A stretch of 64,000 nucleotides of DNA from positions 1-64,000 of the forward strand of contig JACRJI010000013.1 in assembly GCA_016235665.1 (NCBI GenBank). The letters are read 5' to 3'. Below are positions 36,732 through 44,475 of this stretch, in pieces (the stretch's first letter is position 1; every line of letters starts with the position of its first letter). The translations under genes and the position numbers were made by a program. This stretch comes from a candidate division TA06 bacterium. Lineage in GTDB: Bacteria > Edwardsbacteria > AC1 > EtOH8. The notes under the pieces were generated by a model that saw nothing but the letters and a program-made list of their open reading frames with translations, was not told the DNA's origin and ran no database searches.

Positions 36732-37283
36732 ATGTTCAAGCATCTTTTATTGGCTATCCTACTTTTTGCAAATGTTGCATATGCTTCTGAAGGCGAGATG
36801 TCAGTCGACAATAAACTTAAAGCCATAAATATGCTTTCTGTTAATGGAGTTTGGGCTGTATGCCATGATGCTCCTCGGTCTAATTTATATGGTGCGACAG
36901 GCGCCGAATATTCGTGGAATTATTTTATTTTTAAGAAATTATCAGCCGGTCTCACATATAATTTACTTGCTTTTTACTTAGGTGACCGAGTCTCCCTTAC
37001 TGATAATAGTGATGGTCAAGCAAGTTTATCAATACTAGGTTTAAGAACTGGTTATTATTTTGGAAGTAGAAGGAGTTATTTTGTGCCACACCTATCAATT
37101 GAAGGAAGAATGCCGATAGGAAGCAATACATACGAAACAGGAGGGTTGTTGTGGAATTATAGCGCTGGCGCTTTGATCAAATTAAGAAAAAACATTTATT
37201 TTGATTTTGCTGGAAGCACAATGAAAAGTAAAAATTATACTTACTACTTTGTTAAACTTGGAATAAGTAGCATGATTTATTGA
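36732..37283 (+). CDS. Secreted or outer-membrane protein of unknown function, AT-rich
   Basis: A GGAG site 7 bases before the ATG and a signal peptide ending AYASEG mark a real gene. The mature part of about 165 residues consists of alternating hydrophobic/polar strands rich in Tyr and Phe (AGLTYNLLAFYLGD, TGYYFG, YYFVKLGISSMIY), as in small outer-membrane barrels. No family was recognised. The GC content is far below that of its neighbours, which suggests recent acquisition. Confidence 0.65.
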   Translation: MFKHLLLAILLFANVAYASEGEMSVDNKLKAINMLSVNGVWAVCHDAPRSNLYGATGAEYSWNYFIFKKLSAGLTYNLLAFYLGDRVSLTDNSDGQASLSILGLRTGYYFGSRRSYFVPHLSIEGRMPIGSNTYETGGLLWNYSAGALIKLRKNIYFDFAGSTMKSKNYTYYFVKLGISSMIY

Positions 37284-37354
37284 GTTTCTGGTTTTGTTTG
37301 ATGCTCAGTAGAATAGCTAATAAATTCATGAACAAAACTATTATGGAGGGAAAA

Positions 37355-37825
37355 ATGGAAAACCAGAACAACCCGGCGCCTTCCGTAACTCCCGCACCGC
37401 CAGGGGACTCAGGACAGATCGAGCAAAAACTGAAACTGGAGAACCAGCTCAAATCCGGGGCTGGGTGGTTCTACTGGATCGCCGGGCTGTCGCTGGTCAA
37501 CACCGCCATCTTCATCTTCGGCGGCCAATGGAACTTCATCATGGGGCTGGGTATCACCCAGGTGGTGGACGCTGTGGCGGTGCCCATGGGCCAGGGCGGC
37601 AAGATAGCGGCGGTGATAATTGACTTGCTGATAGCCGGGATGTTCGCCGGGTTCGGGGTGATGGCTGCCAAGCGGAACACCTGGGCTTTCATCGCGGGCA
37701 TGATCATATACGCGCTGGACAGCATAATATTCATCATGGGCGGTGATTTTCTGGGGATAGCTTTTCATGCTTTGGCGCTGTGGTTCATCTTTGGGGGTCT
37801 GAGGGCGCACCGTCAGCTGAAGTAG
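37355..37825 (+). CDS. Small multi-span membrane protein of unknown function
   Basis: An ATGGAGGG site precedes ATG 37355. A Pro-rich, soluble N-terminus (about 1-35) is followed by four predicted transmembrane helices (about 38-58, 60-80, 87-107 and 112-150). GC content is back to the chromosomal norm, unlike the genes on either side. No family with a known function was recognised. Confidence 0.75.
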   Translation: MENQNNPAPSVTPAPPGDSGQIEQKLKLENQLKSGAGWFYWIAGLSLVNTAIFIFGGQWNFIMGLGITQVVDAVAVPMGQGGKIAAVIIDLLIAGMFAGFGVMAAKRNTWAFIAGMIIYALDSIIFIMGGDFLGIAFHALALWFIFGGLRAHRQLK

Positions 37826-37876
37826 GATTGTTTTCAGGTGGATGGCGGTTTATAAATATTTTGTAGGAAGTCTGAT

Positions 37877-38638
37877 ATGAATAATAGTCAGCAGAACCCA
37901 AACAAAACATTGTTTAAAATATTGGCATTGGCTTTTATCTTTTTGCCGTCCACTTGTTTTGCTTACGAGCCAATTATGTCCGTAGCGGTGCTTTATTCAG
38001 GTTCTGCGATATTGGGTACATTTATTTTAAATTCGGCTATCGGTCTTATTATAGCTGTTGTGATTAAAGGCATCGTATTCTATTGGAAAAGTGACTTTAA
38101 AAGCATTAGAACAATATTATTTATAATTATTGCCTTTATATATTCAACTTTTATAGGGTGGCTATTATCAATGACATTAATAACATTTAAATTCATTGTT
38201 TTAGTATTTCCTTTATTATTAATACCCGCTAATAATATGCAAAATTATAAAATATTTAAGCGTTTTGGAATTATTCCAAATGTTGTAGTTTTGTTTTTTC
38301 TTACAGTAGGATCAGCATTTATTTTTAATGCTGCTGACAAAGTACATGAAAGTTCGCTATTAGGTTATTGGTTGCTAAAGATAATATGCAGTACTATAGC
38401 CGTATCATTAAGTTATTTTATTTCGGTTGTGTGTGAGGACGGGTTAATTTCGTATTTATATGAAAAGAAATATAAAACAAAAAAGTCATTTCTCAAGCCA
38501 GTAATATGGGCAAATGCTGCGGTATTTATTGTTGTTATGGGTATTGGCGCGGCACTAGCCCTGCCTAAAAGGTTTGCGTCACCTAATTCTCTGATTGGTG
38601 CAATAAAGTTATTAGTTAGTTACTTCAGCCTGGGGTAA
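37877..38638 (+). CDS. Multi-span membrane protein of unknown function, AT-rich
   Basis: An AGGAAG site lies before the ATG. A leader-like hydrophobic segment (about 10-30) is followed by at least five further membrane spans, with positively charged loops between them, over 253 residues. Base composition is strongly AT-rich. The gene ends just before a good terminator. No family was recognised. Confidence 0.7.
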   Translation: MNNSQQNPNKTLFKILALAFIFLPSTCFAYEPIMSVAVLYSGSAILGTFILNSAIGLIIAVVIKGIVFYWKSDFKSIRTILFIIIAFIYSTFIGWLLSMTLITFKFIVLVFPLLLIPANNMQNYKIFKRFGIIPNVVVLFFLTVGSAFIFNAADKVHESSLLGYWLLKIICSTIAVSLSYFISVVCEDGLISYLYEKKYKTKKSFLKPVIWANAAVFIVVMGIGAALALPKRFASPNSLIGAIKLLVSYFSLG

Positions 38639-38669
38639 TAAATCGAAGCAACAGTATTTAAAACCAGTA

Positions 38670-38695
38670 AAATCCCCGCACAAGCGGGGATTTTT
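38670..38695 (+). terminator. Terminator after the AT-rich membrane protein gene
   Basis: A perfect 10-bp stem (aaatccccgc / gcggggattt) with a 4-base loop runs into a T-tract. Confidence 0.9.
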
Positions 38696-38870
38696 GCTTT
38701 ATGGAATTAAAAATGCAACAATCATTGGCAACTATAAGCAATGCAATAAAATAGAAAAAATTTACACAAAAGTTATAAAATTATATCATATAATGCAACT
38801 AGCATACCTTGATGCCCTATAACGGCTTAAAAATCGCAATAAAAATGTTTTATCTTGTATGATTTTTCCC

Positions 38871-38899
38871 TTGACAAAGCCCATATATAGTGGCATAAT
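38871..38899 (+). promoter_or_regulatory. Promoter of nrdR with a candidate NrdR box
   Basis: TTGACA (38871-38876) and CATAAT (38894-38899) are 17 bases apart. The spacer contains ccatatatagtgg (38881-38893), which resembles the AT-rich, CACTATAT-type half of known NrdR boxes. Binding there would block RNA polymerase, which fits autoregulation. The usual second box about 31 bases away is not convincing here, so the operator call is tentative. Confidence 0.6.
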
Positions 38900-38933
38900 T
38901 AGGCCCCTTCTACAAAATAGAGGATATTGCTTC

Positions 38934-39398
38934 ATGAAATGTCCAGCATGCGGTTTTCCCAAAGACAAGGTAATAGACTCAAGGCTCTCCAAGGACGGGC
39001 AGGCCATCCGGCGCCGCCGTGAATGCCTGCAGTGCCGCCGCCGCTACACCACCTACGAGTACATCGAGTCCTCGCTGATGATCGTGAAGAAGGACGGGCG
39101 GCGCGAGCCCTTTGACCGCCAGAAGATCATGTCCGGGCTGCGCAAGGCCTGCGAGAAGCGTCCCATCGGCATCGACATATTGGAGCGCCTGGTGGACAAC
39201 ATCGAGAACGAGATCCAGGCCCAGGGGCACAGCGAGGTCCAGGCCCCGCTGATCGGCGAGATGGTGATGAACGCCCTGCAGAAGCTGGACGGGGTGGCCT
39301 ATGTCCGGTTCGCCTCGGTCTACCGTTCGTTCCGGGAGGCTGCGGATTTTGCCGAGGCGGCCAAGAGCTTTGCCCAGAAGAACGAACCCAAGAAGTAG
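38934..39398 (+). CDS. nrdR: Transcriptional repressor NrdR
   Basis: This ATP-cone repressor of ribonucleotide reductase genes has a zinc ribbon (CPACGFPKDKVIDSR, then CLQCRRRYTTYE; Cys3/6 and Cys31/34) and an ATP-cone domain (about 49-139, VKKDGRREPFDRQKI). The length (154) is standard. It senses dATP/ATP and binds NrdR boxes. It is followed by its own terminator and then by nrdD, the natural target. ATG 38934 starts directly at the zinc ribbon. Confidence 0.95.
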   Translation: MKCPACGFPKDKVIDSRLSKDGQAIRRRRECLQCRRRYTTYEYIESSLMIVKKDGRREPFDRQKIMSGLRKACEKRPIGIDILERLVDNIENEIQAQGHSEVQAPLIGEMVMNALQKLDGVAYVRFASVYRSFREAADFAEAAKSFAQKNEPKK

Positions 39399-39400
39399 TT

Positions 39401-39452
39401 AATCCGGGGTTTTTGACAGGATTTACATGATGCTTACAACCTCGGATTTTTT
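39401..39452 (+). terminator. Terminator between nrdR and nrdD
   Basis: An 11-bp stem with one G-U pair (aatccggggtt / aacctcggatt) encloses a 26-base loop and is followed by a T-rich run. The following 90 bases hold no clear promoter for nrdD, so partial read-through is possible. Confidence 0.7.
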
Positions 39453-39542
39453 ATTATTATTACATGAAACCAGGTCAGTCTTTTCCATTCGGTTCCGAAA
39501 TAATCAAAGAAAAAAGAAAATATATTCATTTTAAGGAGCACC

Positions 39543-41981
39543 ATGAACCCGCCCGATGCCGAAATGATCGCCAAAGGCCAATCGTCCCAGGACTCCTCCG
39601 AAGTCCCCAGGTTCCTGATGGTGGAGAATGCCAAGGACAAGCAGATCAACGCCGACCCGTTAATGCCCTTCAACGTGGTGCAGAAGCGCAGCGGGGAGAT
39701 CGTCAACTTTGACCGGCGCAAGATCGCCGAGGCCATCTTCAAGGCGGCCCAGGCGGTGGGCGGGGCCGACCATCTGCTGGCCGACGCCCTGGCCGAGCAG
39801 GTGGAACTGCTGCTTCACTCTGCCAAGGGAGGCCAGCACCTGCCCAACGTGGAGGAGATCCAGGACGCGGTGGAGAAGATCCTGATCGAGCGGGGCCACG
39901 CCAAGACCGCCAAGGCCTTCATCCTGTACCGCGACCAGCGCTCCAAGGTCCGCCGCCAGAACTTCAACATCCGCCAGGTGCAGATGGGCGAGGTGGTGCG
40001 GGACAACGACGCCACCGATCTGGCCCTGTTCATCCAGACCTCCGAGGACAACGTGGCCCAGTGGGACCGGGAGAAGATCGTCAAGGCCCTCAAAAAGGAG
40101 GCCGGGGTGGCCGAGGACATCGCCCAGAAGATAGCGGCCGAGGTGGAACAGCAGATCCTGGACGCCAAGGTCAAGCGCCTGACCTCGTCCCTGGTGCGCG
40201 AGCTGGTGGACGCCAAGCTGATAGAATACGGCCTGGAGGAGGCCCGCAAAAGGCACTCCCGGCTGGGCATGCCTCTGTACGACGTGGAGAAGGTGCTGAC
40301 CGACCGCAACCGGGAGAACGCCAACATCCCCCACAACCCGGAAGCCACCAACATGACCCTGGCCGAGACCATCAACAAGCAGTTTGCGCTGGCCCGGGTC
40401 TTCTCCACCGACGTGGCCGACGCCCACAGCCGGGGCGACATCCACCTCCACGACCTGGGGTTCATCAACCGGCCCTACTGCTCGGGACAGAGCCTGGAAT
40501 ACGTCAAGAAATTCGGCCTGAGCCTGCCCAACGCCCTGTCTATCGCCAAGCCGGCCAAGCACCCGGACACCCTGCTGGCCCACATGGTAAAAATGTCGGC
40601 CGCCCTGCAGGGGCACTTTGCCGGGGCCATCGGCTGGGACGCGGTCAACGTCTTCTTTGCCCCCTTCCTGGTGGGCATGTCCGACCGGGAGATCTCCCAG
40701 CTGGCCCAGATGATGATCTTTGAATACAGCCAGCAGTCGGTGGCCCGGGGCGGCCAGGCAATCTTCTCCGACCTCAACATCTATTGGGAGACCCCCAAGC
40801 ATTTTGAGAACGTTCCGGCCATCGGGCCGGGCGGCGAGTATACCGGCAAGAAGTACGGAGATTACCTTAAGGAGTCCCAGCGCTTTGCCTGGGCCCTGTT
40901 CGAGGTCTACAAGGGCGGCGACGGCACCGGACGGCCGTTCTTCTTCCCCAAGCCCCAGGCCCACATCACCGAAAAGTTTTTCCTCACCCCGGGGCACCAG
41001 GAATACCTGGAGCTGATCTGCTCGGTGGCCGCCGACAAGGGCAACACCTATTTCGTGTTCGACCGGGGAGAGACCGCCAAGATCTCCGAGTGCTGCCGGC
41101 TGGCCTTCAAATTAGACGACCGGGACCTGATGGACGCCAACACCCCCTGGAAGATGCGCTATTCGGCCCTGCAGAACATCACCGTCAACCTGCCCCGGAT
41201 AGCCTACCTGGCCAAGGGCGACACCAACCAGCTCTACAAGAAGATCGACGAGTTCCTGCACCTGACCGTCAAAGGCCACCAGCAGAAGCGCAAGTTCATA
41301 GAAAAACTGATGAACCTGAAGGACCAGGGGCCTTTAGCCCTTTTGGCCATGGAGAAGGACGGCGAGCCGTATCTTAGAATGGGCCGGGTCACCTTCCTGA
41401 TCGGGATGCTGGGGCTGAACGAAATGGTGCAGCACCACATGGGGCAGGAAATGCACGAGAGCGAGGAGGCCTACAAGTTCGGCCTGAAGATGATAGCCTA
41501 CATGCACCTCAAGATCAAGGAACTGGCCAAGGAATACGGGATGAAGTTCGTGCTGGAGCAGACCCCGGCCGAGAGCACTGCCTTCCGATTTGCCAAGCTG
41601 GACATGCAGCAGTTCACCAAGGACGCCGAGAAGGTGGTCAAGGGCAGCGTCAAGGACGGCACGGTTTACTACACCAACTCCACCTATCTCAATGTCGCCT
41701 ACCAGATGAATCCGATAGACCGGGTGAAACAGGAGGGCAAGTTCCACGACATGATAGAGGCCGGGGCCCTGACCCACATCTGGCTGGCGGATTCCCACCC
41801 CACCCCCAGCTCCATCGCCAATTTCGTGGTCAAGTCGTTCCGCCAGACCCGCAACGCCCAGATCGCCTTCTCACCGGAGTTCACTACCTGCAACAGTTGC
41901 GGTAAGGTGTATAGGGGATTGAAGGATGAGTGTCCCAACTGCAGCCGGAAGGCGGTAGAGGGGATAAAGAAGATCAAATAG
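39543..41981 (+). CDS. nrdD: Class III (anaerobic) ribonucleoside-triphosphate reductase large subunit, lacking its glycyl-radical tail
   Basis: NrdD reduces NTPs to dNTPs with a thiyl radical generated by a C-terminal glycyl radical. Two ATP-cone regions (about 40-150 and 160-270) precede the ten-stranded barrel. Candidate active-site cysteines are Cys313 in RPYCSGQ and Cys517/518 in SECCRLA. The C-terminal zinc site is complete (Cys783, 786, 797, 800). In canonical NrdD a TRVTGY-type glycyl-radical segment of about 30 residues follows the zinc site. Here only 12 residues remain (ending VEGIKKIK), and no frame downstream of the stop encodes the missing motif. That segment is instead found on the separate protein at 43674. 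Redoxin and nrdG genes lie downstream. Confidence 0.93.
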   Translation: MNPPDAEMIAKGQSSQDSSEVPRFLMVENAKDKQINADPLMPFNVVQKRSGEIVNFDRRKIAEAIFKAAQAVGGADHLLADALAEQVELLLHSAKGGQHLPNVEEIQDAVEKILIERGHAKTAKAFILYRDQRSKVRRQNFNIRQVQMGEVVRDNDATDLALFIQTSEDNVAQWDREKIVKALKKEAGVAEDIAQKIAAEVEQQILDAKVKRLTSSLVRELVDAKLIEYGLEEARKRHSRLGMPLYDVEKVLTDRNRENANIPHNPEATNMTLAETINKQFALARVFSTDVADAHSRGDIHLHDLGFINRPYCSGQSLEYVKKFGLSLPNALSIAKPAKHPDTLLAHMVKMSAALQGHFAGAIGWDAVNVFFAPFLVGMSDREISQLAQMMIFEYSQQSVARGGQAIFSDLNIYWETPKHFENVPAIGPGGEYTGKKYGDYLKESQRFAWALFEVYKGGDGTGRPFFFPKPQAHITEKFFLTPGHQEYLELICSVAADKGNTYFVFDRGETAKISECCRLAFKLDDRDLMDANTPWKMRYSALQNITVNLPRIAYLAKGDTNQLYKKIDEFLHLTVKGHQQKRKFIEKLMNLKDQGPLALLAMEKDGEPYLRMGRVTFLIGMLGLNEMVQHHMGQEMHESEEAYKFGLKMIAYMHLKIKELAKEYGMKFVLEQTPAESTAFRFAKLDMQQFTKDAEKVVKGSVKDGTVYYTNSTYLNVAYQMNPIDRVKQEGKFHDMIEAGALTHIWLADSHPTPSSIANFVVKSFRQTRNAQIAFSPEFTTCNSCGKVYRGLKDECPNCSRKAVEGIKKIK

Positions 41982-42172
41982 ACTTCTGACTGTAGACAGT
42001 AGTCACTATCCAGTAGCCGGTAGACTGGTAACCAGTCATTGCAAGGGCGGTTCAAGATCTGGCAGTCGAAGCAAGCGGTACTAAATAGCTGGCTATTGGT
42101 GTATGATTGATGAGTGAAAAAATTAGGCGGAAGTATAATTAATTTTCAAATATTTTGAAAAGGAAGAATGTA

Positions 42173-42388
42173 ATGAGTCATCAAGTAAAATTTTCATTGC
42201 CAGAACGGGAACTTGGTAAAGCGGATATTGAGTTTAGTGTGAAGAAAAATGGACAACAATTAGGGACGTTAAAAGTGTCAAAAGGTTCATTAGTTTGGGT
42301 TACGAAAAACTCTCAGTATGGGCATAAGATGCGTTGGGATGACTTTGAAGAAATGATGATGAAAAATGGGGAGAAAGAGAAGGCTTAA
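42173..42388 (+). CDS. Small conserved protein of unknown function
   Basis: An AAGGAAG site lies 6 bases before ATG 42173. The 71-residue product (SLPERELGKADIEF, KNGQQLGTLKVSKGS, VWVTKNS, MRWDDFEEMM) resembles a small family of bacterial proteins with a GxLxVSKGxxxW core, predicted to be a compact beta-rich domain. Function unknown. AT-richer than nrdD. It lies between nrdD and the separate glycyl-radical protein. Confidence 0.6.
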   Translation: MSHQVKFSLPERELGKADIEFSVKKNGQQLGTLKVSKGSLVWVTKNSQYGHKMRWDDFEEMMMKNGEKEKA

Positions 42389-42434
42389 TATCCTTTCTTG
42401 TCATTGGTAATGAGAAAACAAACACCGGTGGTGG

Positions 42435-42461
42435 GTAAGGACACGATTCATCGTGCCCCAA
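42435..42461. repeat. Variable-core palindrome, copy 1
   Basis: gtaagg, then an inverted repeat (ggacacga/tcgtgccc), then ccccaa. It shares its outer frame, but not its core, with the copies at 51531, 56772, 56807 and 56834. Confidence 0.6.
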
Positions 42462-42604
42462 CGGTGGTTGCAAACAGGAAGCTGTGACATGAAAACTCTA
42501 AACCGGCAACGGTAACCCCCAATCCGGCAACGGCTAAAACCCTTTTCCCTTCCCCCGCATCTAAATTAATTGTAGTTAGATTGTAACAATATTATTGGTG
42601 AAAG

Positions 42605-43663
42605 ATGAATAGTAAAGAAATTCAACCATGGGTGCCGTTTAGTTTCTACGATTTTTTTGGTTATTTATTCCCCGGTATTTTATTTGCCACTTCTGCGTTG
42701 ATACTTTTCAAATGGTCTTTTATAAATAGTAGCGTTATAGATACAATATGGAATGTATGTGAAAATAAATCATTTGTCATTGGTTTGGTTTTAATAACTA
42801 TGTCGTTGGTGTTAATATATATAGTTGGTCATATCATAGCTATTATTAGTTCGATATTCTATGGCAGTATTTTAATATCCTCAATACTTGGTTATCCATA
42901 CAAACATGTTTTAAACATTAAAGAAACCGATGGTAAACAATATTCAAGATCAACCCATTTGTGTTCAATTTTCTTTTTCAATTTATGGTTAATTTCACCA
43001 ATATTATTTTCCGCTTCGGTATTCAAAATAATTACATACGCGTTTCTTTTAGTAATTACCATTTTGTTTTTTATAAGATTTATTGTAACTGTATTTGATG
43101 AAATCAATAAACGTGAAGAATTTGTTAAATTTACAAATAAAAAAATTATAAAATCAATCATTAACTTTAGCCTTTATTATCCAATATATTACTTGGCATA
43201 TGTATTAAGAATAGGAATATCAATGATAAGAAAATTAATAGCGATAGATGTACCTTTCCCTAAAGAATTTATTGACAATTACGAAACCTATTTTGAAGAA
43301 AAGTTTAATATAGATTATAGAAAAGCCGGTTCAGAAAATTACTGGCTCACTAATTTTCAGGTATCGAATAAATGCCCAGAAAATTCACTTTCAATACGTA
43401 CTTGGTTGCACATTTATGGGTTTCTTAGGAATATTTCTTCTGCATCTTATTTTGTATGTTTTTTATTGGCAGTTTTATTTTATTTTATTGGGAATAACGA
43501 TGTTGTTAAGATTGATATTTTCAAGTGGCAGCTAGGTTTAACTTATGTGATTGCTATAGTATTAGGCTTAGGTTACTGGAAAATATTTCACACGTATTAT
43601 ACTAAAGGTATTATCCGTTCATTCTATGTGTCAGTATCGGAAGAAAAAACAAAGAAAATATAA
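42605..43663 (+). CDS. Multi-span membrane protein of unknown function, strongly AT-rich
   Basis: The 352-residue product begins soluble (EIQPWVPFSFYDFFGYLFPG) and has about five predicted membrane helices (about 18-38, 58-85, 125-165 as two, 285-305, 315-335), with a soluble region between about 190 and 270. The opening FYDFFGYLFPG resembles other uncharacterised membrane proteins often seen beside mobile or defence genes, but I cannot name a family. The gene is among the most AT-rich in the window. It separates nrdD from its glycyl-radical partner, and its stop is 10 bases before that gene. Confidence 0.7.
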   Translation: MNSKEIQPWVPFSFYDFFGYLFPGILFATSALILFKWSFINSSVIDTIWNVCENKSFVIGLVLITMSLVLIYIVGHIIAIISSIFYGSILISSILGYPYKHVLNIKETDGKQYSRSTHLCSIFFFNLWLISPILFSASVFKIITYAFLLVITILFFIRFIVTVFDEINKREEFVKFTNKKIIKSIINFSLYYPIYYLAYVLRIGISMIRKLIAIDVPFPKEFIDNYETYFEEKFNIDYRKAGSENYWLTNFQVSNKCPENSLSIRTWLHIYGFLRNISSASYFVCFLLAVLFYFIGNNDVVKIDIFKWQLGLTYVIAIVLGLGYWKIFHTYYTKGIIRSFYVSVSEEKTKKI

Positions 43664-43673
43664 AGGAGAATCC

Positions 43674-43961
43674 ATGGAACTGCAGGAACTGAAAGACAAA
43701 CTGACCTCGGAAAAACAGTCCTTTGAATTCAACGAAGAGGACGGAGGGGTCTACATCCGCAACAAGCGCTACGACACCAAGATCCACGCCAGTTACGAGG
43801 CTATCGAAAAGCACGATTGGAGCACCATCAAGGCCCAGACCGTGGCCGGGCGCGACGTCAACCACATCACCCGGGTCACCGGATACTTCACCATCGTGGA
43901 AGGCTGGAACAAAGGCAAGATCGGGGAACTGCGGGACAGGTACAAGTCGCAGGTTAAGTAG
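43674..43961 (+). CDS. Stand-alone glycyl-radical domain protein, predicted partner of truncated NrdD
   Basis: The ATG follows AAGGAG by 5 bases. The 95-residue product ends with a sequence matching the tail of class III ribonucleotide reductases: THITRVTGY-like (here NHITRVTGYF, Gly70 the predicted radical site) followed by EGWNKGKIGELRDRYKS. In canonical NrdD this segment directly follows the zinc site, which is exactly where the NrdD at 39543 stops. The first 60 or so residues (ELQELKDKLTSEKQ, GGVYIRNKRYDTKI, KHDWSTIKAQ) are not part of canonical NrdD and may dock it to the large subunit. NrdG, encoded two genes downstream, would form the glycyl radical. The motif match is directly visible; partnership with NrdD is inference. 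A repair-type spare part, as YfiD is for pyruvate formate-lyase, is the alternative. Confidence 0.8.
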   Translation: MELQELKDKLTSEKQSFEFNEEDGGVYIRNKRYDTKIHASYEAIEKHDWSTIKAQTVAGRDVNHITRVTGYFTIVEGWNKGKIGELRDRYKSQVK

Positions 43962-43974
43962 ACCTAACCCCCGA

Positions 43975-43999
43975 CCCCCTTCCCCGCAAGGGAAGGGGG
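43975..43999. repeat. GC-rich inverted repeat, family A
   Basis: Perfect 10-bp arms cccccttccc / gggaaggggg with a 5-base loop, between the glycyl-radical gene and the redoxin gene. Related copies lie at 45350, 51433, 52921 and 63511. Confidence 0.6.
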
Positions 44000-44004
44000 C
44001 AATT

Positions 44005-44337
44005 ATGATAAAAGAAAAGAGAAACGGAGCTATGGAAATAAAAGTATTCGGGCGGCCCAGCTGCCAGGTCTGCAAGCAGGCCATTGAAAAGATAGACTAT
44101 TTTCTGGACAAGTGGAAATACACCGAACAGGTGCCGGTCAACTATTTTGACATGGACACCATGGACGGCCTGGCCGAGGGGGCCTTTTACGAGGTCTCCG
44201 ACATACCCACCGTGGTGCTGGAGGAGAAAAAGGAGGAGCTGGACCGCTGGGTCAAGCGGCCGCCGCTTTCCAAGGAACTAAAACCGCATCTGGACAAGTC
44301 CTTCAAAGGCGCAGCCGGCCCGGATGAGGAGGACTGA
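44005..44337 (+). CDS. Glutaredoxin/NrdH-like redoxin
   Basis: A thioredoxin-fold protein of about 101-110 residues, with an active-site CQVC (Cys20/Cys23 from this start) after KVFGRPS, and a cis-Pro motif DIPTVVL. The C-terminus is long, charged and not typical of glutaredoxins. ATG 44032 would start at the usual MEIKVFG but has no properly spaced ribosome site; ATG 44005 has GGAAGGGGG 5 bases upstream. Class III reductases that do not use formate take electrons from NrdH or thioredoxin-like proteins, so this is the likely reductant of the split NrdD. It lies between the glycyl-radical gene and nrdG. Confidence 0.8.
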   Translation: MIKEKRNGAMEIKVFGRPSCQVCKQAIEKIDYFLDKWKYTEQVPVNYFDMDTMDGLAEGAFYEVSDIPTVVLEEKKEELDRWVKRPPLSKELKPHLDKSFKGAAGPDEED

Positions 44338-44475
44338 ATACAGTTGTGATTCTATTTACAATTGTGATACATTGGTGAATTCATTTGGTATGCAATTGTT
44401 GGCCAAGGGTATCACCACCGTATAACCATTGTATTCACCGCTGCCGGGACATGCATTAATTCTCCGTAAGGTAAA

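Noticed and set aside
39660-40997. Long open frame on the minus strand opposite nrdD (445 codons)
   Set aside because: It has a low-complexity Gly/Val/Leu-rich translation caused by high GC in the codon third positions of nrdD, and no recognisable domain or ribosome site.
41979-42060. A frameshift hiding the missing glycyl-radical motif right after nrdD
   Set aside because: I read all three forward frames after the nrdD stop. None encodes an R-V-T-G-Y-type motif, and stops appear quickly.
44005-44337. A longer 204-codon version of the redoxin gene starting at 43723
   Set aside because: It would overlap the glycyl-radical gene in another frame and add a Thr/Arg/Pro-rich segment with no fold. 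The redoxin fold starts near 44032.
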